A stretch of 64,000 bases of DNA from Vallitalea pronyensis (GTDB lineage Bacteria; Bacillota; Clostridia; Lachnospirales; Vallitaleaceae): the NCBI RefSeq assembly GCF_018141445.1, contig NZ_CP058649.1, positions 391,001 through 455,000 on the forward strand. Reading direction: 5' to 3'. The notes under the pieces are model-generated. The model saw only the letters and a program-made list of their open reading frames with translations. It ran no database searches and was not told the origin of the DNA. Numbering within the stretch: position 1 is the first letter of the stretch; each line of letters starts with the position of its first letter. Positions 20,395-29,470 of the stretch are shown here, in pieces. Position numbers and translations under genes: made by a program.

Positions 20395-21777
20395 ATGTTA
20401 GATCATACAATAGCAGCTATATCAACTTCTCTATCTGCATCAGGTATCGGCATTGTACGTATAAGTGGTGATGAAGCTATAGCTATTGCAGACCGATTAT
20501 TTCAGTCCCACAAGAAAAAACAGTTAAAAGATCAAAAAACCCATACACTCCATTATGGTCATATTGTTGACCCAAAAGAAGATGAGATTGTAGATGAAGT
20601 GTTGGTCTCCATTATGCGAGGACCTGATACCTATACAAAAGAAGATATCATCGAGATTAATGGTCACGGTGGGGTTATTGTCATGCAAAGAATTCTTCAA
20701 TTGGTACTTACCCATGGGGCAACATTAGCTGAACCCGGTGAATTTACCAAGCGGGCTTTTTTGAATGGACGTCTTGATCTATCTGGAGCGGAAGCTGTCA
20801 TTGATATTATCAATGCCAAAACCAATCTTGGTTTAAAAAGTTCCATGCATCAATTAAAGGGTGCTGTTTATTATCATGTGGAAGAAGTACGTAGGGAGAT
20901 ACTGGAGCTGATGGCCCACATTGAGGCTTCCATTGATTATCCGGAATATGATATTGAGGAATTAAGTGATGACCATGTTATGGGTAAGTTGGAGAGAATC
21001 GCAAAAGGTATCCATAAAATGATTCAATCCTCTGAAGTGGGTAAAATGATTCGAGAGGGCATTAAGACGGCTATTGTTGGCAAACCTAATGTAGGTAAAT
21101 CTTCTCTTTTGAATGCCTTATTAAAGGAAGATCGGGCTATTGTAACGGATATAGCAGGTACCACACGGGATGTCTTAGAGGAATACATGAATCTATTAGG
21201 GATACCTGTTCGAATCATGGATACGGCAGGTATCCGTCAAACAGATGATGAAGTGGAAAAGATTGGTGTGACGAAATCAAAAGCTGTGGTGGAAGATGCG
21301 GACCTTGTGATTATGATGTTGGATGCATCACAGAAAATCACCAAGGAAGATCGGTATATTCTTGATTTGGTAGTGGATAAGCAAGTGATTGTGTTATTGA
21401 ATAAGATTGATTTATCCATGGAAATTAAGGAGGACGATATTAGGGCGTTGATTGAAGGTGTGACGGTTATTCCAACGTCTGTTGTTGATGAGAGAGGGTT
21501 GGAAGAGCTTCAAAAGGTGATTAAGGATATGTTTTTGCTTGGGGATATTGCCATGGATGATGGGTTGTATATTACCAATGTAAGGCATAAGGTTTCACTT
21601 GAGCGTGCCCTTAAGAGTGTGGAGGCGGTTAAGGCATCTATTCAGATGGGGATGCCAGAGGATTGTTGGTCCATTGATTTGAAGAATGCTTATGGTGATT
21701 TGGGGGAAATTACGGGGGATCATGTAAGTGATGATTTGATTGAGGAGATATTTAGTCAGTTTTGTTTGGGGAAATAA
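20395..21777 (+). CDS. mnmE: tRNA modification GTPase MnmE
   Basis: With MnmG forms the complex that adds carboxymethylaminomethyl groups to U34 of certain tRNAs. 460 residues: N-terminal folate-binding domain (DTIAAISTS, GEFTKRAFLNGRLDLSGAEAV), G domain with P-loop GKPNVGKSSLLNAL and switch DIAGTTRDVLEE, NKIDL, and the catalytic C-terminal FCLGK. The last 350 bp are conspicuously G-rich and C-poor on the coding strand (GGG, GTG, TTG, GAG codons) compared with the first half, and this grades into repeat element B. Confidence 0.97.
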   Translation: MLDHTIAAISTSLSASGIGIVRISGDEAIAIADRLFQSHKKKQLKDQKTHTLHYGHIVDPKEDEIVDEVLVSIMRGPDTYTKEDIIEINGHGGVIVMQRILQLVLTHGATLAEPGEFTKRAFLNGRLDLSGAEAVIDIINAKTNLGLKSSMHQLKGAVYYHVEEVRREILELMAHIEASIDYPEYDIEELSDDHVMGKLERIAKGIHKMIQSSEVGKMIREGIKTAIVGKPNVGKSSLLNALLKEDRAIVTDIAGTTRDVLEEYMNLLGIPVRIMDTAGIRQTDDEVEKIGVTKSKAVVEDADLVIMMLDASQKITKEDRYILDLVVDKQVIVLLNKIDLSMEIKEDDIRALIEGVTVIPTSVVDERGLEELQKVIKDMFLLGDIAMDDGLYITNVRHKVSLERALKSVEAVKASIQMGMPEDCWSIDLKNAYGDLGEITGDHVSDDLIEEIFSQFCLGK

Positions 21778-21817
21778 ATTTTGTGATGTAGTCACGGATT
21801 AAAAGTTGATGGGTGGT

Positions 21818-22033
21818 GCAAGACGGCGTAGAGGATGCTATGGCTAAATGCAGCTTATGCTAAAGCGTTGAAGAAAAACTAAGCGCGCTGTGACCGATCT
21901 TACTAAACCTTAAAACTCCCATTGGTCAAACACTTAAGGTTTTTAACGTAAGATCAGTCACAGCTTGCTAAGATTTTCTAACAACGCTTTAGAAGTCGCT
22001 GCATTTAGCCATAGCATCCTCTACTGGGCTGGT
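21818..22033 (+). repeat. Long-hairpin element, copy B
   Basis: About 216 bp, imperfect palindrome. Begins GCAAGACGGCGTAGAGGATGC and ends GCATCCTCTACTGGGCTGGT. Arms pair over about 95 bp (GGATGCTATGGCTAAATGCAG with CTGCATTTAGCCATAGCATCC). Core stem AAACCTTA/TAAGGTTT encloses AACTCCC and GGTCAAACA. It separates mnmE from mnmG. The 50 bases after it (22031-22080) contain 21 G and 1 C. Confidence 0.87.
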
Positions 22034-22254
22034 GGTTGGGCTAGTTGGTTATTGTAGGTAGAGGTAAGGTATTAGGTAAGTTAGTATAAGGAAGTATTCA
22101 TTTTGAGATGGGCATTCTTAGTACTTATAGTTATTTTGGAATGGGTACTTGTGATAAGATAGAATTAGGATGAAAAGTAATGAAGGTAATAGGGTTATAT
22201 AGATGGAAGAAATAGTCGATATGTCGAATGGATCTATGGTTAGGAGAATGATAG

Positions 22255-24138
22255 ATGAGTTATATGGAAGGCAAGTATGATGTGGTGGTGATTGGTGCTG
22301 GTCATGCGGGGTGTGAGGCTGCGTTGGCGGCCGCTCGGTTAGGGCTTGAGACGGTTGTTTTTTCGGTGAGTCTTGATAGTATTGCGATGATGCCTTGTAA
22401 TCCCAGTATTGGGGGCACATCCAAGGGGCATCTTGTTCGTGAGATTGATGCTCTGGGTGGTGAGATGGGTAAGAATATTGATAAGACCTATTTACAGTCT
22501 CGGATGTTGAATACGGGAAAGGGACCAGCTGTTCATTCTCTAAGGGCACAGGCGGATAAGACAAGTTATTCCAAAGAGATGAAGATGGTGCTAGAGCAGA
22601 CGGAGCATTTGACGATTAAGCAGTCGGAAGTTGTTGAGATTATGGTTGAGGGGAATAGCGTTACGGGTGTAAGGACTGTATCAGATGCCATCTATGCATG
22701 TGAGGCCATTGTCATTGCCAGTGGTACGTATCTGAAGTCCAAGTGTATCTATGGTGATGTGAGTATTGCTAGTGGTCCTAATGGGTTGCTTGCGGCCAAT
22801 GAATTATCAGGGTCTTTAATGGAGCATGGCATCGAGCTATATCGGTTTAAGACAGGGACACCTGCTCGGATTGATGGTAATACGGTTGATTTTTCTAAGA
22901 TGGCCATTCAAGAAGGGGATCAGAAGATTGTGCCTTTTTCTTTTTTAAATCGTATGGAAGATATTGAGAGGGAGCAGATTCCTTGTTGGTTGACGTATAC
23001 CAATGAGCAAACACATGAGGTTATTGACAATAACTTGAGTCGTTCGCCCCTATATAGTGGTGTAATTGAGGGGACAGGGCCAAGGTATTGCCCATCCATT
23101 GAGGATAAAGTTGTTCGTTTTAGGGATAAAGAGAGGCATCAAGTGTTTTTAGAGCCTGAAGGTGAATGTACTACGGAAATGTATGTTCAAGGGATGTCCA
23201 CGTCTTTACCTGAAGATGTTCAGAGGGATATGTTAAGGACGTTGCCTGGTCTTGAAAATTGTACGATTATGCGTCCAGGCTATGCTATAGAATACGATTG
23301 TATTAATCCCACCCAACTAAAGGCTACTTTAGAGTTTAAGACCTTATCGGGTTTGTATAGTGCAGGGCAATTCAACGGAAGTTCTGGTTATGAGGAAGCA
23401 GCAGCTCAAGGCTTAATAGCAGGGATGAATGCCAGCTTAAAAATACTAGGGAAAGAGCAAGTTGTATTGGACCGTTCGCAGGCTTATATTGGTGTGCTGA
23501 TCGACGACTTGGTAACAAAAGGCACCAATGAGCCTTATCGCATGATGACTTCTAGAGCGGAATACCGTTTGTTACTACGTCAGGATAATGCAGATTTACG
23601 TTTGTCAGCCATTGGTCATAAGGTTGGTCTTATTTCAGATAAACGATATGCAGGTGTTGTCTTGAAGGAAGAACAGATTGAGAAAGAAGTTCAACGTCTT
23701 AAGAAAACCACCATTGGTGCAACAAAGGAAGTGAATGCTTTTCTAGAAAGATGGGAGAGCACACCTCTTCGTTCAGGTAGTTCATTGGCTGAACTTTTAA
23801 AAAGACCAGAAATAGATTATGAGAAACTTGCGGAGATTGATAAGAAGCGCATGCCTCTAGCTGCAGAGGTAATCGAACAAGTGAATATATCCATTAAATA
23901 TGAAGGGTATATCAACAGGCAGATCAAACAGGTAAATCAGTTTAAAAAGCTGGAGAAGAAGTACTTATCTGAAGACTTAGATTATGAAGCCATAAAAGGT
24001 TTAAGGATTGAAGCCATGCAAAAGTTAAAGGCGATTTGTCCACGGTCTATTGGACAAGCGTCAAGGATTTCAGGTGTTTCCCCAGCAGATATTTCTGTGT
24101 TGTTAGTGTATCTTGAACAATTAAGAAGGAAAAAATAA
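22255..24138 (+). CDS. mnmG: tRNA uridine 5-carboxymethylaminomethyl modification enzyme MnmG
   Basis: FAD enzyme, partner of MnmE. 627 residues. FAD-binding [19 protein letters not shown] near residue 11, [28 protein letters not shown] near 48, and the GidA signature [11 protein letters not shown] near 277. C-terminal helical domain interacts with MnmE. AGGAGA is 8 bases before ATG. The first few hundred bases use G-ending codons far more than the rest of the gene; codon use relaxes by about 23.2-23.5 kb, consistent with the halo around element B. The large gap from mnmE (477 bp) is unusual for this pair and is caused by the element. Confidence 0.97.
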   Translation: MSYMEGKYDVVVIGAGHAGCEAALAAARLGLETVVFSVSLDSIAMMPCNPSIGGTSKGHLVREIDALGGEMGKNIDKTYLQSRMLNTGKGPAVHSLRAQADKTSYSKEMKMVLEQTEHLTIKQSEVVEIMVEGNSVTGVRTVSDAIYACEAIVIASGTYLKSKCIYGDVSIASGPNGLLAANELSGSLMEHGIELYRFKTGTPARIDGNTVDFSKMAIQEGDQKIVPFSFLNRMEDIEREQIPCWLTYTNEQTHEVIDNNLSRSPLYSGVIEGTGPRYCPSIEDKVVRFRDKERHQVFLEPEGECTTEMYVQGMSTSLPEDVQRDMLRTLPGLENCTIMRPGYAIEYDCINPTQLKATLEFKTLSGLYSAGQFNGSSGYEEAAAQGLIAGMNASLKILGKEQVVLDRSQAYIGVLIDDLVTKGTNEPYRMMTSRAEYRLLLRQDNADLRLSAIGHKVGLISDKRYAGVVLKEEQIEKEVQRLKKTTIGATKEVNAFLERWESTPLRSGSSLAELLKRPEIDYEKLAEIDKKRMPLAAEVIEQVNISIKYEGYINRQIKQVNQFKKLEKKYLSEDLDYEAIKGLRIEAMQKLKAICPRSIGQASRISGVSPADISVLLVYLEQLRRKK

Positions 24139-24147
24139 GCAGTTAGG

Positions 24148-24873
24148 ATGATGACAGTGAAACATATAAAGATGCTTGCTGAAGGTGCATCAAAACTTGG
24201 GTACCATCTAACCCAACATCAAATAAGTCAATTTGAAGCATATTATGAGATGCTCATCCATTGGAATGAAAAAATGAATTTAACAGCCATCACAGAAGAA
24301 AAAGAAGTAATCATTAAACATTTCCTTGATAGCATTGCTATTCATCAGGTCATGCCTTTAACCCATTACCATCAGGTCATTGATCTGGGAACAGGTGCAG
24401 GTTTTCCAGGTATTCCATTAAAGATTGTGTATCCTCATATAAAGCTCACACTGGCTGATTCACTGAATAAACGTATTCAATTTTTAACAGCAGTTGTCAA
24501 TGCATTGGCATTAAGGGATGTTCAGTGTATGCATGGAAGGGCTGAGGATTTGGGCAGTTCCCCCTTGTATCGAGAGCAGTATGATGTATGTGTGTCAAGA
24601 GCAGTAGCAGACCTTTCTATCTTAAGTGAATATTGTATGCCTTTTGTACGAATGGGAGGCTATTTTATACCTTATAAGGCAAAGGATTCTCATGAGGAAT
24701 TAGAAGGTTCAAAGAGAGCCATAGAAACACTTGGAGGTTATCAAGAAAGTGTTAAGAGCGTCCAGATACCCCAGTCGGATATTGAACGTATTTTTGTCAT
24801 GATTAAAAAAGAGGGTATAACCCCAAAGAAATACCCAAGGAAAGCTGGGAAACCGAAAAAGAACCCTTTATAA
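24148..24873 (+). CDS. rsmG: 16S rRNA (guanine(527)-N(7))-methyltransferase RsmG
   Basis: SAM-dependent methyltransferase modifying G527 of 16S rRNA. 241 residues with NEKMNLTAITEEKEVIIKHFLDS, the SAM motif VIDLGTGAGFPGIPLKIVYP, and VSRAVADLSILSEYCMP. It follows mnmG by 9 bp. A basic C-terminal tail (KKYPRKAGKPKKNPL) is usual for the family. Confidence 0.96.
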   Translation: MMTVKHIKMLAEGASKLGYHLTQHQISQFEAYYEMLIHWNEKMNLTAITEEKEVIIKHFLDSIAIHQVMPLTHYHQVIDLGTGAGFPGIPLKIVYPHIKLTLADSLNKRIQFLTAVVNALALRDVQCMHGRAEDLGSSPLYREQYDVCVSRAVADLSILSEYCMPFVRMGGYFIPYKAKDSHEELEGSKRAIETLGGYQESVKSVQIPQSDIERIFVMIKKEGITPKKYPRKAGKPKKNPL

Positions 24874-24876
24874 ATT

Positions 24877-24890
24877 ATTACCCAGGAAAT
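24877..24890. promoter_or_regulatory. NBS-like sequence (possible Noc-binding site)
   Basis: ATTACCCAGGAAAT matches the Bacillus Noc-binding consensus ATTTCCCGGGAAAT at 12 of 14 positions and lies just downstream of rsmG, upstream of noc. Use as an autoregulatory or nucleation site is inferred; the match could be chance. Confidence 0.35.
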
Positions 24891-24938
24891 AATCATGGGT
24901 TGGAGTGGTCATCCACTTAGAAGTTATCCAAGAATATG

Positions 24939-24967
24939 TTTCAATTTGTATTATATTTTGATATAAT
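24939..24967 (+). promoter_or_regulatory. Candidate promoter of noc
   Basis: TTTCAA, 17-bp spacer, TATAAT. The -10 is perfect and the -35 weak. About 205 bp lie between it and the start codon. Confidence 0.4.
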
Positions 24968-25175
24968 AAGAGGTAAGGTATATGAAAAATATCTCCTATT
25001 AATCATGTTTCTTTAATTTTTTAGTGATTATATATGGTTACATCCATGATCATAGCATAATAAAGATACGTTTGAATAGAATAGTCACTTAGGTGATGAT
25101 AAAATAGATAGTTCCTTAAGTATAACCTATATACTTTTTATATAAATACTAAAGAAGAGAGGAATCGTTAACGTT

Positions 25176-25967
25176 ATGATTAATGAATATAAAATTACGT
25201 TCATTTCTGTGAATAATATAAGACCTAATCCTTATCAACCTAGAAAAATCTTTGATAAATTGATGTTAGATGAATTAGCTAATTCCATCAAAGAGTTTGG
25301 TGTGATGCAACCCATTAGTGTACGCCCCATCAACCAAGAGTACTTTGAACTTATTGCAGGTGAGAGACGACTAAGGGCTACAAAACTTGCAGGACTTACG
25401 GAGATTCCGGCTATTATTATTGATGTCAATGATAAAGACAGTGCGGTCATAGCTTTAATTGAAAATCTACAAAGGGAAAACCTGAATTACATAGAAGAAG
25501 CCGAAGGCTACTATAACTTAATTCATGATTATGATCTGACCCAAGAAGAAGTGGCTAAACAAGTAGGAAAGAGCCAGTCAACCATTGCCAATAAACTTAG
25601 AATTCTCAAACTAAGTGATCAGGTTAAGAAAATATTATTGGATCATCATTTATCGGAAAGACATGCTAGGGCTCTGTTGAAATTACCCAGTGAAGCGTTA
25701 CAACTCAGTATATTGAATAAGGTGATTGAGCAAACCCTTAATGTGAAGAAGACGGAAGAGTTAATTGAGCGTACCTTAAATCGCATGATGGAAGAGAACA
25801 AGAAGGACCAAAAAAAAGTGAAGCGTTACATGAAAGACATTCGTATATTTACCAATACCATTAAGCAGGCAGTAGATATGATTGAAAGTTCGGGTGTGGA
25901 CGTGGATTATAAAGTAAAAGAAGTAGACGATGCCTATGAGATAAGTATTGTTATTCCTATGAATTAG
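25176..25967 (+). CDS. noc: Nucleoid occlusion protein Noc (ParB paralogue)
   Basis: CTP-dependent ParB-fold DNA-binding protein. 263 residues: N-terminal NIRPNPYQPRK and AGERRLRATKLAG (CTP-binding GERR at 62-65), then the helix-turn-helix with SQSTIANK (133-140) and ERHAR (161-165). In the true ParB of this window the same positions read SRSAIANS and SGHGR; the Q, K and R substitutions match those known to switch ParB specificity from parS to the Noc site. Location after rsmG is the Bacillus noc position. The N-terminal amphipathic helix of Bacillus Noc is missing: the protein starts directly at the CTPase domain, and an in-frame stop lies just upstream. Confidence 0.82.
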   Translation: MINEYKITFISVNNIRPNPYQPRKIFDKLMLDELANSIKEFGVMQPISVRPINQEYFELIAGERRLRATKLAGLTEIPAIIIDVNDKDSAVIALIENLQRENLNYIEEAEGYYNLIHDYDLTQEEVAKQVGKSQSTIANKLRILKLSDQVKKILLDHHLSERHARALLKLPSEALQLSILNKVIEQTLNVKKTEELIERTLNRMMEENKKDQKKVKRYMKDIRIFTNTIKQAVDMIESSGVDVDYKVKEVDDAYEISIVIPMN

Positions 25968-26030
25968 CAGGCTGTCATGTATAGGATTGTTTAATGGATT
26001 CATAGATTGATGGTGTGAGAGGGAAAAAAT

Positions 26031-26480
26031 ATGATATCAGCAAGTTATAGTGAAGGTTATGATGCCATGAAAGATGTCTTGCCTATAAGAGAGCTTGTTT
26101 TTGTTAATGAGCAGGGCATGCACAGAGATGATGTAACGGATGCATTGGATGATGTAGCTATTCATGTGGTGGCTTATGAAGGTCATCAACCGGTAGGTGC
26201 TGGTCGACTGATACCATCTCCCCAAGGGTACAGCATTGGTAAAATTGCTGTTATAAAAGAAAAACGAAAAAAGTATTATGGTGATTTAATCGTACGTATG
26301 CTGATTCAAAAAGGTTTTGATCTTGGTGCCAAAACCATTATGGTCCATGCGCAACACCAAGCCATACCCTTTTATGAGACAATTGGATTTGAAGCGGTTG
26401 GAGAAGTCTATGAAAGACAAGCAATGAAGTGTAGAGATATGATACTAAAAAAAGATAAGATAAGAAAAAAATGCCATTAA
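26031..26480 (+). CDS. GNAT-family N-acetyltransferase
   Basis: A 149-residue acetyltransferase of the ElaA/YjcF type. VRE-like start PIRELVFVNEQGMHRDDVTDALDDVAIHVVAYEG, then GAGRLIPSPQGYSIGKIAVIKEKRKKYYGDLIVRMLIQKG, the acetyl-CoA-binding region, and VHAQHQAIPFYETIGFEAVGEVYERQAM. The substrate is unknown. It lies 63 bp after noc and has its own terminator. Confidence 0.83.
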   Translation: MISASYSEGYDAMKDVLPIRELVFVNEQGMHRDDVTDALDDVAIHVVAYEGHQPVGAGRLIPSPQGYSIGKIAVIKEKRKKYYGDLIVRMLIQKGFDLGAKTIMVHAQHQAIPFYETIGFEAVGEVYERQAMKCRDMILKKDKIRKKCH

Positions 26481-26492
26481 ATGATCATCAAG

Positions 26493-26519
26493 AGATACCT
26501 TTTAGGAGGTATCTTTTTT
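26493..26519 (+). terminator. Rho-independent terminator after the GNAT gene
   Basis: AGATACCT, short loop, AGGTATCT followed by TTTTT. It separates the GNAT gene from the germination operon. Confidence 0.88.
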
Positions 26520-26692
26520 AGTGGGCAAAGTAAGCGTATTGTTTTACTCAAGAATAGATGAACATGTTGTGTAGGGTTTGGTAGAGAGGCATCAAACATA
26601 TAGTAGGTATTATAGGATTATATTGCAGGATATGGAATAATTTTCACAAGGAATTCAAAGAATAGCTATATAAAAACTTAAGGATGAAAGCT

Positions 26693-28243
26693 ATGAACCG
26701 ATTTTTTCGTCAATTAACTAAGAAAAAAATAAGTCATGCATCAAAAGAAGATCAAGTGAAAAACCCAAAGAGAATAACGAAAGACTTAGCAAGTAATATA
26801 AAGGTTATAAAAGGTCAATTAGGCACTTCTCATGATATGATCTATCGTGAGATGACTATTGGGAGAGAACGTGGTCTTTCAGGGATTTTGATATTTATTA
26901 ATGGTCTAACAAGGCAAAATGTGTTAGATTTTAATGTGCTGAAAAGAGTCATGTATGAAGATATGCATGATCAAAAGCATCTCATGCATTATATGAAAAA
27001 AAACATTTTGACAGTAGCCGACATAAAAGAGGTAGCATGTGTGGAAGATGTCATTAAAGCCGTATTAATGGGTAAGTCTGTTTTACTGGTTGATGGGTTT
27101 GATAGTGCCTATGAAATGGATACACGAGAATGGAAAGACCGAGACGTTAAGGAGCCTATAACGGGTTCTGTGGTTAGAGGACCACATGAGGCTTTCACAG
27201 AAACCTTATTGACAAATACAGCTTTGATTCGTAGAAGAATAAAGTCAACAAAATTGACCTTTGAACTGATGACGGTGGGTCAATACACCCAAACAGATCT
27301 TGTTATTGCCTACATAAAAGGCATAGCCAAGGATAAAATTATTAAAGAAATAAAAAAAAGATTAAAAAAGATTTGTATCGATGGCATCATTGATTCAGGG
27401 TATATTGAACAATTCATTGAAGATGAACCATTTAGTTTATTCCCTACTATTGGAAACACAGAAAAGCCTGATGTAACAGCTGCCAAATTATTAGAAGGGA
27501 GAGTTGCCGTAATCGTTGACGGTTCTCCTATTGTATTAACCATACCTTATTTATTTATTGAAAACTTACAATCCAGTGAGGATTATTATACACGTCCATG
27601 GTATGCTTCTTTTTTAAGAGGCATTCGTGTATTATCACTTTTTATTGTTATTTTCTTACCAGGGTTTTATATATCGGCTCAAACCTATAATCAGGAAATG
27701 CTTCCAACCCATCTATTTATCACCATGGCAGCAGCTAAAGAAGGCGTTCCATTTCCAGCATTTGTGGAGATATTTATCATGTCTATCTTTTTTGAAGTAT
27801 TTAAGGAAGCAGGCATCAGAATGCCAAAGTATATTGGTCAAGCAGTGAGCATTGTGGGAGCACTTGTTCTAGGAGAAGCTGTAGTAGAGGCAGGGTTTGT
27901 GAGTAATCCAGCTATTATGATAACAGCTTTAACAGGCATTGCAACCTTTGTTATTTACTCACTGAATGATTCTATCACCATTCTTAGGTTTACTTTTATG
28001 ATATTAGGCGCTGTTGGTGGTCTATTCGGCATATTAGTTGGAACCATTTTTTTATTGTTACACATGGTCAGTATCAAATCTTTTGGTGCACCTTATATGT
28101 CACCTCTTGCACCAAGATCTCATGAAGGTTTGAAAGATACACTCATGCGATTTCCACTATGGTTGATGAGAGATAGACCGGGTATTATCAGTAATAATAA
28201 GAAAAGATTAAATAATAAGGACAAGAAAAACACATCCATCTAA
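26693..28243 (+). CDS. gerA: Spore germination receptor subunit A (GerA family)
   Basis: Inner-membrane A subunit of a germinant receptor in the spore. N-terminal soluble half (about 300 residues; SHDMIYREM, KSVLLVDGFDSAYEMDTREWKDRDVKEPITGSVVRGPHEAFTETL, RIKSTKLTFEL) followed by at least four membrane helices and the conserved EVFKEAGIRMPK and VSNPAIMITALTGIATF motifs. The ATG at 26693 has AAGGATGAA at good spacing, so I prefer it to 26684. First gene of a three-gene operon. Expression is expected from a forespore sigma factor, but I cannot point to a clear SigG promoter. Confidence 0.93.
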   Translation: MNRFFRQLTKKKISHASKEDQVKNPKRITKDLASNIKVIKGQLGTSHDMIYREMTIGRERGLSGILIFINGLTRQNVLDFNVLKRVMYEDMHDQKHLMHYMKKNILTVADIKEVACVEDVIKAVLMGKSVLLVDGFDSAYEMDTREWKDRDVKEPITGSVVRGPHEAFTETLLTNTALIRRRIKSTKLTFELMTVGQYTQTDLVIAYIKGIAKDKIIKEIKKRLKKICIDGIIDSGYIEQFIEDEPFSLFPTIGNTEKPDVTAAKLLEGRVAVIVDGSPIVLTIPYLFIENLQSSEDYYTRPWYASFLRGIRVLSLFIVIFLPGFYISAQTYNQEMLPTHLFITMAAAKEGVPFPAFVEIFIMSIFFEVFKEAGIRMPKYIGQAVSIVGALVLGEAVVEAGFVSNPAIMITALTGIATFVIYSLNDSITILRFTFMILGAVGGLFGILVGTIFLLLHMVSIKSFGAPYMSPLAPRSHEGLKDTLMRFPLWLMRDRPGIISNNKKRLNNKDKKNTSI

Positions 28244-28291
28244 GAAACTCCAACACCATTAAATCAGCTAAAATATAAGAGGAGATTTTTA

Positions 28292-29458
28292 ATGATGAAA
28301 AAAAAACCGTTGTTAATCGTATTAATCTTAGTTCAAATATGTTTACTTTCTGGCTGCTGGAGTAAAAAAGAATTAGATGAAATATCCATTTTATCAGGAG
28401 TAGGTATTGATGTTGGAGAAGAAAAGCAGTTACGATTAACCATGCAAGTCATTCTTCATAGAGAAATGAAAATTGAATCTCAAAGTGGAAAAAGAGGAGG
28501 AGAAGAAAAACCGACACAAAATGTGGTGGTAGAAGGTAATTCTCTCATTGATGCTAACAGAAATTATATACTTCAAACAGGTCGAAGAGGGTATTGGTCA
28601 CATATCAATGTTCTCATAATTGGTGAAGAATTGGCTAAAAAAGGTATTTCTCCAATTTTAGATGTATTAGAAAGAGATCAAGAAGTAAGGCGCAGAACGT
28701 ATTTGCTTGTGGCAAAGGGGAATGCAAAAGAGATTCTTGACGCGGAAACCATTGATTTAGAAATTATACAAGCTTTTAATATCAGTGATATGGTTAAGCT
28801 ATCAGAATCAAATGGTAAAAATGTGATGGTTGATTTACATCGCTATTTTTTGAGGGCATCTAAAAATTTCAATAATGCTTTTATGACAGGTATAGGTATC
28901 ATTGATAAAGGATGTACGAATAATTTAGAGTTAATGGATACAGCTATTTTTAATGAAAATAAATTAGTAGGGTGGTTTGATAACATTGAAACAAGAGGTC
29001 TATTATGGGTATTAGGCGAGATACAGAGTTGCATTATTGAAGTTCAATACCCTTTGGAAAAAGGATTGTATGTTTATATAGATAATTTACGTGCAAGCAG
29101 TAGTATAAAACCTGTTATTCGTGATAATACCTTAGAAAAATTGATTGTCAATATTGCATCGGAAGGTAAGGTGGCTGAATCCAACACGGAAGTGGATTTA
29201 TCAAAAGGTGACATTATAAAAAAGCTGGAAGAGGATACAGCAAAAGTTATTGAGGAAGAAGTGTATAAAGCTATAGAAAAGGGTAAGGAATTAGAAGTGG
29301 ATATTTTTACTTTTGATGAGGCTATTAATCGAGAAAATCCTAAACTATGGAAAGAAATAGAAGATTATTGGTTGGATATCTTTCCATCTGTACCCGTAGA
29401 AGTGAATGTGGATATGACAATAAGACGAACGGGGTTAATTACAAAATCCAATGAATAA
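28292..29458 (+). CDS. gerC: Spore germination receptor subunit C (GerC lipoprotein)
   Basis: Lipoprotein C subunit of the receptor. MMKKKPLLIVLILVQICLLSGCWSKKELDEISILSGVGID: lipobox LSGC and the family hallmark CWSKKELDE. The rest (388 residues) is the three-domain GerC fold; C-terminal ENPKLWKEIEDYWLDIFPSVPVEVNVDMTIRRTGL is typical. AGAGGAGATTTTTA precedes the ATG. Between gerA and gerB here, i.e. order A-C-B. Confidence 0.93.
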   Translation: MMKKKPLLIVLILVQICLLSGCWSKKELDEISILSGVGIDVGEEKQLRLTMQVILHREMKIESQSGKRGGEEKPTQNVVVEGNSLIDANRNYILQTGRRGYWSHINVLIIGEELAKKGISPILDVLERDQEVRRRTYLLVAKGNAKEILDAETIDLEIIQAFNISDMVKLSESNGKNVMVDLHRYFLRASKNFNNAFMTGIGIIDKGCTNNLELMDTAIFNENKLVGWFDNIETRGLLWVLGEIQSCIIEVQYPLEKGLYVYIDNLRASSSIKPVIRDNTLEKLIVNIASEGKVAESNTEVDLSKGDIIKKLEEDTAKVIEEEVYKAIEKGKELEVDIFTFDEAINRENPKLWKEIEDYWLDIFPSVPVEVNVDMTIRRTGLITKSNE

Positions 29459-29470
29459 GGAGGTATATGC

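Larger units (their letters stand above)
24874..25175. other. Gap upstream of noc
   Basis: 302 bp with no supported ORF. It holds an NBS-like sequence at 24877-24890 and a candidate promoter at 24939-24967; the remaining 200 bp to the start codon are AT-rich with no feature I can name. Confidence 0.45.

Noticed and set aside
22118-22564. 148-residue minus-strand ORF overlapping mnmG
   Set aside because: It is Pro/His/Ser-rich and antisense to the G-rich start of mnmG, an artefact of the skewed composition; no ribosome site.
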